From Gammaproteobacteria bacterium (lineage in GTDB: Bacteria; Pseudomonadota; Gammaproteobacteria; Pseudomonadales; Pseudohongiellaceae), in NCBI GenBank assembly GCA_003451715.1, contig DMJN01000066.1, forward strand, positions 1-13,574: a DNA stretch of 13,574 nt, read 5' to 3'. Each line of letters begins with the position of its first letter. Positions within the stretch are counted from its first letter, which is position 1. The translations under genes were made by a program, and so were the position numbers. The notes below the pieces were generated by a model that made no database searches, was not told the DNA's origin, and worked only from the letters and a program-made list of their open reading frames with translations. Below are positions 7,594-13,574 of this stretch, piece after piece.

Positions 7594-8826
7594 TTACAAC
7601 TCGATCCCTTCAATCCTGGCTACCGTCTCAATGTCCTTATCGCCCCGTCCCGACAGGTTGATTACCAGGGAGTGCTCAGGCTCCATGCCTGTAGCTAGCA
7701 GGGCCCCATAGGCCACCGCATGACTGCTCTCCAGCGCAGGGATAATTCCTTCCAGTTCGGTCAATTGATGAAAAGCGGCCAGCGCCTGCTTGTCCGTAGC
7801 AGCCACATAGTTAACTCTCCCGAGATCTTTCAACCAGGCATGCTCGGGACCGACTCCCGGATAATCCAGCCCCGCAGATACTGAATGTGTCTCCATGATC
7901 TGGCCAGCAGCATCCGTCATCAGGTAAGTCCTATTGCCATGCAGAACACCCGGTTTGCCATCGCACAGCGGTGCAGCATGGGCCTTCGTCTCCAGACCCC
8001 TTCCGGCAGCCTCCACACCGTGCATAGCGACCTCGGCATCTTCCAGAAACGGGTGAAACAATCCAATTGCATTGGAGCCACCGCCGACGCAGGCAACCAG
8101 GGCATCGGGTAGGTGGCCAATCTGTTCTAATGATTGTGCCCGTACTTCTCGACCAATGACACATTGGAAATCTCTCACCAGTTGGGGATAAGGATGGGGG
8201 CCCGCCACCGTGCCAATGATGTAATAGGTATTGTCTACGTTGCTGGCCCAATCCCGTAACGCTTCGTTCATGGCGTCTTTCAGGGTGCGCGAGCCGGATG
8301 CCACGGAAATTACATTAGCTCCGAGCAGCTTCATACGATAGACATTGGGAGCCTGCCTGACGATATCATCGGCGCCCATATAGACATGGCATTCCAGGCC
8401 CAGCCTCGCCGCCACCGCGGCACTCGCGACACCGTGTTGTCCAGCTCCGGTTTCAGCGATGATGCGGGTTTTTTCCATGTGTTTGGCCAGCAGTGCCTGA
8501 CCGATGGTGTTATTTACCTTGTGTGCACCAGTATGATTAAGATCTTCTCGCTTCAAATAGATTCTGGCACCACCGCAAGCTGCCGTTAAGCGTTCGGCAA
8601 AATTCAGAGGTGAAGGTCTTCCGACGTAGTGTTTCAGCTCGTAATCGAACTCTTCCCAGAATTTCTCATCCGCCGCCAGACGTTCATAGACTCGCGCCAG
8701 TTCTTCGACGGCACTGATCAGCGTTTCGCCTACGAAGACACCCCCATAGGGTCCGAAGTGGCCGCTGCTATCGGGCCCGTCAAATCCTGGTAGGCTGTCA
8801 TCCGAGACGACATCAAGGTCAGACAC
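7594..8826 (-). CDS. trpB: Tryptophan synthase beta subunit
   Basis: TrpB is a PLP enzyme that condenses indole with serine to make tryptophan in the alpha2-beta2 complex. The 410-residue product has the PLP-binding Lys103 in HTGAHKVNN, the [10 protein letters not shown] loop that binds the serine carboxylate, the glycine-rich GGGSNAIG phosphate cup and the C-terminal LSGRGDKDI motif. [12 protein letters not shown] marks the conserved N-terminus after a short variable lead. The start is GTG 8826, since no ATG is available; AAGGAG at 8833-8838 lies 6 nt upstream and inside the trpF coding region, and the two genes overlap by 8 nt. This overlap and the trpB/trpA spacing make trpFBA a tightly coupled unit. 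Confidence 0.98.
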   Translation of the reverse strand: MSDLDVVSDDSLPGFDGPDSSGHFGPYGGVFVGETLISAVEELARVYERLAADEKFWEEFDYELKHYVGRPSPLNFAERLTAACGGARIYLKREDLNHTGAHKVNNTIGQALLAKHMEKTRIIAETGAGQHGVASAAVAARLGLECHVYMGADDIVRQAPNVYRMKLLGANVISVASGSRTLKDAMNEALRDWASNVDNTYYIIGTVAGPHPYPQLVRDFQCVIGREVRAQSLEQIGHLPDALVACVGGGSNAIGLFHPFLEDAEVAMHGVEAAGRGLETKAHAAPLCDGKPGVLHGNRTYLMTDAAGQIMETHSVSAGLDYPGVGPEHAWLKDLGRVNYVAATDKQALAAFHQLTELEGIIPALESSHAVAYGALLATGMEPEHSLVINLSGRGDKDIETVARIEGIEL

Positions 8827-9448
8827 TTCTTGCTCCTTCTATGAACGACTTTATCTTGTCGGGATCTTTGATTCCTGGTTGCACCTCGACACCGCTACTG
8901 ACATCCACACCAAACGGCTTCAGGCATAACACAGCTTGCTGTACGTTGTCCGGATGCAGGCCGCCAGCTACAACTAACTTCTGTCCGTGGATTCCGGCAA
9001 TCTCTTCCGCTTCCGCCCAATTAAAACTCATTCCGGTGCCACCTGGCACTTTTTCATCGTAGTGGTCCAGCAAGATCATTGCTGCCGATTCATAGCTGTC
9101 GATCGCAACCGCCAGATCCAGCCCCGCGCCTACCCGAATGGCCTTCATATAGGGCAAGCCAAATGACTCGCAGAACGTGGCCGATTCATCTCCATGAAAC
9201 TGCAGACAATCCACCAATCCAGTACTCACTACCTCACTTACTTCATCGGCCGCAGGATCGACAAACAGCGCGATTATCTGAATCCCGTCAGGTAATCCTT
9301 CCAGGATTGAGGACATGTTCTCGGCTACTATAGAACGTGGGCTCGGTTGATAAAAGTTCAAGCCCAGGGCACTGGCACCTGCCTCGGCAGCCGCCATTGC
9401 ATCTTGCTGTCGTGTGATGCCGCAGATTTTTATCCAGAGTTTTGACAA
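8819..9448 (-). CDS. trpF: Phosphoribosylanthranilate isomerase
   Basis: TrpF performs the Amadori rearrangement of phosphoribosylanthranilate to CdRP, the step before indole-glycerol-phosphate synthase (TrpC, not in this window). The 209-residue single-domain TIM barrel is the normal size for stand-alone TrpF. The catalytic Cys9 sits in KICGITR and the catalytic Asp128 in LLDHY; QFHGDE (83-88) and [10 protein letters not shown] are the other signature stretches, and GVDVSSGVE forms the phosphate site. The start is TTG 9448: the frame is closed four codons upstream and no ATG gives a full KICGIT strand. There is no recognisable Shine-Dalgarno, so it may be coupled to truA, which ends 34 nt upstream. 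It overlaps trpB by 8 nt. Confidence 0.96.
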   Translation of the reverse strand: MSKLWIKICGITRQQDAMAAAEAGASALGLNFYQPSPRSIVAENMSSILEGLPDGIQIIALFVDPAADEVSEVVSTGLVDCLQFHGDESATFCESFGLPYMKAIRVGAGLDLAVAIDSYESAAMILLDHYDEKVPGGTGMSFNWAEAEEIAGIHGQKLVVAGGLHPDNVQQAVLCLKPFGVDVSSGVEVQPGIKDPDKIKSFIEGARSV

Positions 9449-9482
9449 GGCAGTTTATGGGTCGCGAAAGCGCGCTATTCTA

Positions 9483-10325
9483 TCACAATACCTTCGAATC
9501 ACTGCTCTGTAAAAAGATCGGGATCTGCGTAGTTGATGACAATCCGAATGCCGGTGGGTAGGCTACGCCAACCAGATATAGCCCATCCGGCGGCGCTGTC
9601 ATGCTGGATTGGGTTCTGTCACCACCGGCGATCAATTCTTTGACCCAACCGGCACTGTGCTGTCCCCTGCCTATGTCAAGCAGCACTCCGGCAATGTTAC
9701 GTACCATGTGCTGTAGGAAGGCATTTGCCTGTACTTTAAACACAACAAATCCATGCTGCCTGGAGACCGATGCATGACTGATATTGCGAAACGGCGAATT
9801 GGATTGGCATGCGGCTGCCCTGAATACGGAAAAGTCCTGCTCTCCGAGTAATGCCTGTGCCGCTTCATGCATAACGGGTATATCGAGGCTTTCCCTGACA
9901 TGGGTTGTGCGCCCGGCCATGATGGCAGACGGAGTCTCTCGCAGATACAAAATATAGTAATAGCATCGTGCCGTGGCTGAATACCGGGCGTGAAATTCCG
10001 GCTTCACGTTTCTAGCCCAAAGCACACGGATGGTTTCGGGAAGCAGGCTATTAGCGCCGCGGACCCATGCATTGTTACCCCTATCAATCGGAGTATCAAA
10101 ATGTACTACCTGGCACGTTGCATGCACGCCGGCGTCGGTTCTTCCAGCGCAAACTGTGCCAATTTCGGAATCGGCTATCTGGCTAAGCACAGTCTCGAGC
10201 GTGGATTGAATGGTTTTTACTTCAGGGGAAGATTGCTTTTGCCAGCCATTGAATGCCGAACCGTCATATTCAATAGCGAGTGCAATCCTGGTATTACTGG
10301 CAGGGGAAAATTCCGTGTTTGACAA
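9483..10325 (-). CDS. truA: tRNA pseudouridine(38-40) synthase
   Basis: TruA isomerises uridines 38-40 in the anticodon arm of many tRNAs. The 280-residue product (E. coli 270) shows the family order: IALAIEYDGSAFNGWQKQ near the N-terminus, catalytic Asp64 in AGRTDAGVHA, FHARYSATAR..YYYIL in the middle, and FLQHMVRNIAGVLLDIGRG near the end. The start is TTG 10325, the only candidate between the upstream in-frame TAA and the first conserved strand; AGAGGG at 10334-10339 sits 8 nt upstream. The gene follows fimV by 18 nt and precedes trpF by 34 nt, the order asd-fimV-truA-trpF being common in gammaproteobacteria. An extra N-terminal dozen residues (SNTEFSPASNT) are not conserved. Confidence 0.97.
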   Translation of the reverse strand: MSNTEFSPASNTRIALAIEYDGSAFNGWQKQSSPEVKTIQSTLETVLSQIADSEIGTVCAGRTDAGVHATCQVVHFDTPIDRGNNAWVRGANSLLPETIRVLWARNVKPEFHARYSATARCYYYILYLRETPSAIMAGRTTHVRESLDIPVMHEAAQALLGEQDFSVFRAAACQSNSPFRNISHASVSRQHGFVVFKVQANAFLQHMVRNIAGVLLDIGRGQHSAGWVKELIAGGDRTQSSMTAPPDGLYLVGVAYPPAFGLSSTTQIPIFLQSSDSKVL

Positions 10326-10343
10326 GTAAGGAACCCTCTGAAA

Positions 10344-13331
10344 TTAATCAGATGGGTTGTTGAGGGAAGCAAGCAGATTCTCTGCTTCTTTAACCTGTTC
10401 TTTTGATCCTTCCTTTATGACTTCTTGCAATATTTCTTCGGCGCCTTCGGTGTCTCCCATTTTCTGGTAAGCATAGGCTAACTCGAGTTTGGTTGCCGTC
10501 TCATCATCTGAGACCATTTCAACTTCTACTACCTCTCCTACGGACTCGATTTCTACCTCCTCTTCGTCAGAGAGGAATCCGAGATCTTCCAGGTCATCTT
10601 CTTCATCTTGCGGTTCTTCGGCATCCGATTCTTCAGTTGCCTCATCGTCGGCATCGGGTTCGTCCTGGATGACTGCTTCACTCTCTTGCACTGACTCATC
10701 TTGAGCTACTTCTTTATCACCCTCGCTTGTGGATTCGTCATCACCGCCAAGATCAAATGTTAGAGCCTTATCAGCAGGCTCATCAAACTCCATGGAGATG
10801 GGGCTATCTTCATCGTCAGCGGCAGATTCCTGCGCGGATGCTTCTTCCTTTTCAGCCGGTTCTTCTTCGGGTGTGTCTTCCTCATTACTAAATTCGAAAC
10901 TTTCCTCATCGAAGGAATCCAGATTGATTCCCAGATCATCCAGGAATGAGGCTGTTTCTTCACTTTTCTCTGCTGGCTCCACTTTTTCTTCTTCTGATAC
11001 TACTTCAGCTTCTGCCTCAACATCGATATCGACATCTGCCTCCACTGGTACTTCTTCCAACTCTGGTTCGTCTTGTGTTGGCACTTCCTGCTCAGGTGCT
11101 GGTTCGGTTTCTGTCTCTGTCTCTGCAGGTCCTACATCACCGAATTGTTCTCTAAGGTTTTCCACCTGCCTGTCGATTACGGGGCTCAACTCAGTAGCAA
11201 GAATTTCGGCATGGTGATCGAACAGCGCCAGGTCTCCCTTTAGAGTAAGCACTTCGAGTAATTTGAGTCGCAATTCGTGATTGTCAGGATCACCGTCGAC
11301 GGCAGACTCCAGCAAGCGGACGGCATCCTGTAACTGATCATCTTCGATGAATGCGTCGACGCTGGCACTCAGCTCATCCATGTCTGCTGGAGCAGCGGAG
11401 TCGGCATCGGCGCCATCCTCATCGAAGCCGCTGATTAATTCATCCAATTCGCTATCCGAGATAGTATCTTCCTGTTCCACTGCCTCTTCATCTGCGGTTG
11501 CAGTTGCCGCGGAGTCTTCGGCGTCTGCAGGGAACTCCTGTTCCGCCAACTCATCGAGGGATTCGTCTTCCGATTTTGCAGCCTTATTGCGGCGTAGTAA
11601 CAGGAATACCAGTAGCAGGATAGCCAGTGCTAACCCGAATCCCGTCATCAGGGTGTTGCCGGTAAGAATGCGCATGACGTCGTCGAAGAGGTTGCTCGGA
11701 CTAGATAGCGGCATAGCGGCTTCCGCCTCTGCTGCAGCCACCAGTGCCGCCTGCGCAGCCTCAGCTTCTGCTTGCGCGGCTGCCTCAGCAGCCGCTGCAG
11801 CCAGGGTTTCCTGCAACTGTGCGAGTTGCAGATCCTGCAGACGAATGATTTCCTGTGCGTCGGCTATCTGCTCCTCTAGTTCTGCCATCCGTGAATCAAG
11901 ATCCTCGCGTTCTATACGCGCCCGGTCCGCTTCCTCCTGACGCAATGCCAACTGGTTTTCCAGTTCGGCGATACGCCGATCGAGCTCTACATTCTCTTCC
12001 TCATTTAATTCACTGACACCGGTGGAAGCATCAATGGCATCGGCATCATCACTGCTTACAACACTTAATTGCCCCTGTGGCAGGTCGTCTTGATCTGGAG
12101 TCGCATCCGAGGGCGCGGCCAGGGGCTCGACGTCGACCTCAGCTACCTGCTGATTCTGTCGGGTCACTTCATCGATAGCTTCCTGTGGACCTATCGCTTC
12201 TACCTCAGCCAGGGTAGGCACACGCATTACCTGACCACTACGCAGCTCATTGATATTGCCATCGACGAAGGCATCGGGATTCAACTGTTGCAAAGCCAAC
12301 ATAGTTTGCTGAATCGTGACTGAATTGCTCGGACGGACTCGTAGAGCGATATCCGACAGCGTATCGGCTGCAGTGGTTTCAATCTCTTCGGCAAGATCCG
12401 GTGCTTCAGGTGTTTCGTCTGCCGCTATTTCCTCAGTCTCTTCCACCGGTGCTGGCTCTGGTTCTATTTCCTCAGTAACTTCCGCCTGAACCGGTTCTGG
12501 TTCAGGTTCTACTGCTACTGCCTGTTCTTCTATAGCTTCTTCTACTGGCTCTTCGACGACAGCAACAGCCTGCTCTTCAACAACTGCCTCCGCCGTCGGT
12601 TCGACTGCTTGCGGATCTTCTTCCACTGCAAGCTCCGGCTCGTCTACCGGTTCAGCAGTTTCCTCTTGCGCCGGATCGACCGGCAGGGTCTCAGTTTCCT
12701 GAGTGACCGATTCAGGTTCCGGGATAACTTCTTCCGGTTGAGGCGTGAGATCTTGCGGCTGCAACGCAGGTGCGTCGATGATTTCCGGTTCGAGTACCGG
12801 CTGTACGGATTGTGTAGGAGGAGTAACCGCAGGTACTGCCGGCTCTACAAAGGGCTGATCCGGTTGTGTTACCGCATCAGGCCGCTGCAAGACCGGGCTT
12901 ATGGGTGTGCGAACAGTGGCGGAAGCCTGCTGGTCATCGAACACCGGCAGATCCAGCAATATGGTGTGCTCACTGAGTAATCGACCATTCGGCCAACGGG
13001 TCTCAAGAATAAAGCTCAGGTAGGGTTCGCGAACGATCTGACTGGAAATCAGGGTGACGAAATTCCCCCCGGCTGTTGCTTCGACACTGAAGCGAATGTT
13101 TGACAGGAAACCGACCCGCTCGATATTGAAGCGTTGGAAGTCATCTACCGACGCCATCTGCACGTTAACGTCTTCTAATCGAGTGTCACCGAGCTGAAGA
13201 ATCTCGATACGCACGCGCAATGGCTGGTTTAGTGCAGACTCGACCGAAACTGAGCCGAGTCCCAGGGCATATACCTGTGTTGCCACGCTGGCTAGCAACA
13301 TGGTCAGGATAACAGCGATTTTACGTAGCAT
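10344..13331 (-). CDS. fimV: FimV-type polar hub protein
   Basis: This 995-residue envelope protein has full FimV architecture. In order: a signal peptide (1-22, ending VYA), the conserved periplasmic FimV domain (about 23-131, LGLGSVSVESALNQPLR...), and a Pro/Glu-rich linker (132-317). Then come a LysM-like peptidoglycan-binding domain (about 318-373, TAADTLSDIALRVRPS...MRVP), a coiled coil with an Ala-rich extension (about 441-538) and one transmembrane helix (561-579). The cytoplasmic part has a TPR-like helical repeat (about 652-712), a very acidic stretch (735-945) and the C-terminal FimV motif with LELAYAYQKMGD...AEEILQEVI (949-973). In Pseudomonas, FimV localises polar proteins and supports type IV pili and adenylate cyclase activity; the same role is inferred here. 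I prefer ATG 13331 to the TTG at 13349, as it gives a clean signal peptide and has AGGGA close upstream. Confidence 0.93.
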   Translation of the reverse strand: MLRKIAVILTMLLASVATQVYALGLGSVSVESALNQPLRVRIEILQLGDTRLEDVNVQMASVDDFQRFNIERVGFLSNIRFSVEATAGGNFVTLISSQIVREPYLSFILETRWPNGRLLSEHTILLDLPVFDDQQASATVRTPISPVLQRPDAVTQPDQPFVEPAVPAVTPPTQSVQPVLEPEIIDAPALQPQDLTPQPEEVIPEPESVTQETETLPVDPAQEETAEPVDEPELAVEEDPQAVEPTAEAVVEEQAVAVVEEPVEEAIEEQAVAVEPEPEPVQAEVTEEIEPEPAPVEETEEIAADETPEAPDLAEEIETTAADTLSDIALRVRPSNSVTIQQTMLALQQLNPDAFVDGNINELRSGQVMRVPTLAEVEAIGPQEAIDEVTRQNQQVAEVDVEPLAAPSDATPDQDDLPQGQLSVVSSDDADAIDASTGVSELNEEENVELDRRIAELENQLALRQEEADRARIEREDLDSRMAELEEQIADAQEIIRLQDLQLAQLQETLAAAAAEAAAQAEAEAAQAALVAAAEAEAAMPLSSPSNLFDDVMRILTGNTLMTGFGLALAILLLVFLLLRRNKAAKSEDESLDELAEQEFPADAEDSAATATADEEAVEQEDTISDSELDELISGFDEDGADADSAAPADMDELSASVDAFIEDDQLQDAVRLLESAVDGDPDNHELRLKLLEVLTLKGDLALFDHHAEILATELSPVIDRQVENLREQFGDVGPAETETETEPAPEQEVPTQDEPELEEVPVEADVDIDVEAEAEVVSEEEKVEPAEKSEETASFLDDLGINLDSFDEESFEFSNEEDTPEEEPAEKEEASAQESAADDEDSPISMEFDEPADKALTFDLGGDDESTSEGDKEVAQDESVQESEAVIQDEPDADDEATEESDAEEPQDEEDDLEDLGFLSDEEEVEIESVGEVVEVEMVSDDETATKLELAYAYQKMGDTEGAEEILQEVIKEGSKEQVKEAENLLASLNNPSD
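11727..12011 (-). other. Coiled-coil plus alanine-rich segment inside FimV
   Basis: Residues 441-535 of FimV form heptad-like Leu/Ile/Ala patterns (ELDRRIAELENQLAL, DSRMAELEEQIADAQ, LQLAQLQETL) and then run into nearly pure Ala/Glu/Gln. It leads directly to the transmembrane helix, so it probably forms a rigid periplasmic stalk that drives oligomerisation between the LysM domain and the membrane. Confidence 0.7.
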
Positions 13332-13333
13332 AT

Positions 13334-13338
13334 TCCCT
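13334..13338 (-). promoter_or_regulatory. Ribosome-binding site deciding the fimV start
   Basis: AGGGA on the minus strand ends 2 nt before the ATG at 13331. The spacing is short, but the upstream TTG at 13349 has no better site, and starting there would put polar residues ahead of the signal peptide. Confidence 0.4.
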
Positions 13339-13419
13339 GTTTCTCTCAATCGGCTCGGCAGTTTTTCCTGCCTACAGATTGCTTCCCGTTCTTGGTTTCA
13401 GTATTTAGACTTTTGCTGA

Positions 13420-13448
13420 TTTAAACACTGCTGATTGGATATAAACAA
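13420..13448 (-). promoter_or_regulatory. Candidate sigma-70 promoter for the fimV train
   Basis: On the minus strand, TTGTTT (13448-13443) and TTTAAA (13425-13420) are separated by exactly 17 nt. They match the -35 and -10 consensus at 3/6 and 4/6 positions. A TG precedes an alternative -10 (TTAAAT), which would be an extended form with an 18-nt spacer. It lies about 90 nt before the fimV ATG in the only AT-rich spacer upstream of the ten-gene train. The -35 overlaps an AT hairpin arm (AAACAAT/ATTGTTT, 13443-13461). This is pattern matching only. Confidence 0.3.
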
Positions 13449-13486
13449 TTTAAGATTGTTTCTTCACTACAGGCTGCAAGTATTCA

Positions 13487-13574
13487 TTATAAGTAGCTTT
13501 TTATCAACTCTTCAGCAATCTGCACAGAGTTTAGTGCCGCCCCTTTCCGCACGTTGTCGGCCACCACCCAAAGA
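13487..13574 (-). CDS. asd: Aspartate-semialdehyde dehydrogenase, C-terminal end (5' part off the window)
   Basis: Reading leftward from the right edge, 28 codons end at TAA (13489-13487). They contain LWVVADNVRKGAALN and VQIAEELIKSYL, which is the characteristic C-terminus of Asd. The enzyme reduces aspartyl phosphate to aspartate semialdehyde for lysine, threonine, methionine and diaminopimelate synthesis. The active-site Cys and His lie outside the window. The asd-fimV neighbourhood is the expected one. No strong terminator is visible in the 155 nt between asd and fimV, so some read-through into fimV is possible. Confidence 0.93.
   Translation of the reverse strand, partial: LWVVADNVRKGAALNSVQIAEELIKSYL

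Noticed and set aside
11347..11940. Long Ser/Ala-rich plus-strand ORF opposite fimV
   Set aside because: The composition is simply the complement of the Glu/Asp/Ala-rich fimV codons; there is no independent protein signal. The same applies to the Ser-rich ORFs at 10489-10704 and 10729-11217.
13357..13372. Hairpin GGCAG-TTTTTC-CTGCC in the fimV leader as a terminator
   Set aside because: Only a 5-bp stem, and on the transcribed minus strand it is not followed by a T-run. It may be a small leader hairpin but does not qualify as a terminator.
13443..13461. AAACAAT/ATTGTTT hairpin after asd as a terminator
   Set aside because: The stem contains almost only A-T pairs and no T-run follows, so a rho-independent terminator is not supported.
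1..13574. Search for CRISPR arrays, tRNA or rRNA genes, phage or defence genes and toxin-antitoxin pairs
   Set aside because: No regularly spaced repeats, no recognisable tRNA or rRNA sequence and no defence-type protein motifs were seen. The window is core chromosome apart from the 1087-1800 debris.

Overview
The window looks like chromosomal core DNA of a gammaproteobacterium of moderate GC. The gene order asd - fimV - truA - trpF - trpB - trpA - accD - folC - dedD (SPOR) - cvpA - purF is a familiar conserved block of that class. The proteins read as typical of it too, including a FimV-type polar hub protein, a DedD-type SPOR protein and a YciH-type SUI1 factor. The exact genus cannot be told from the sequence alone.

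Layout. (1) Positions 1-1086, plus strand: the 3' end of a batD-like gene, then a YciH/SUI1 gene in the same reading frame. (2) Positions 1087-1800: about 0.7 kb between two converging gene sets. It has no intact recognisable gene but holds a REP-like inverted repeat, a short signal-peptide ORF with a good Shine-Dalgarno that seems cut off after about 23 codons, and an antisense 5' fragment of a MoxR-type AAA+ ATPase gene with a damaged Walker A motif. This is the only clearly abnormal part of the window. (3) Positions 1801-13331, minus strand: a ten-gene train read from right to left, fimV, truA, trpF, trpB, trpA, accD, folC, dedD, cvpA, purF. The gaps are -8 to 67 nt, with no convincing terminator inside. 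(4) Positions 13487-13574, minus strand: the last 28 codons of asd, separated from fimV by a 155-nt AT-rich spacer that could hold the fimV promoter.

The train combines unrelated housekeeping work: polar/cell-envelope organisation (FimV, DedD, CvpA), tRNA pseudouridylation (TruA), three tryptophan steps from phosphoribosylanthranilate onward (TrpF, TrpB, TrpA; trpC is not here), the carboxyltransferase beta subunit for fatty-acid synthesis (AccD), folate polyglutamylation (FolC) and the first committed step of purine synthesis (PurF). Several genes are translationally coupled (trpF/trpB overlap by 8 nt; accD/folC share one base as TGATG). Non-ATG starts are strikingly common: TTG for yciH, truA, trpF and dedD, and GTG for trpB and accD.

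I found no convincing new biological system. The items most worth a second look are the rearrangement debris at 1087-1800, a paired charge swap in AccD, and the start-codon pattern.
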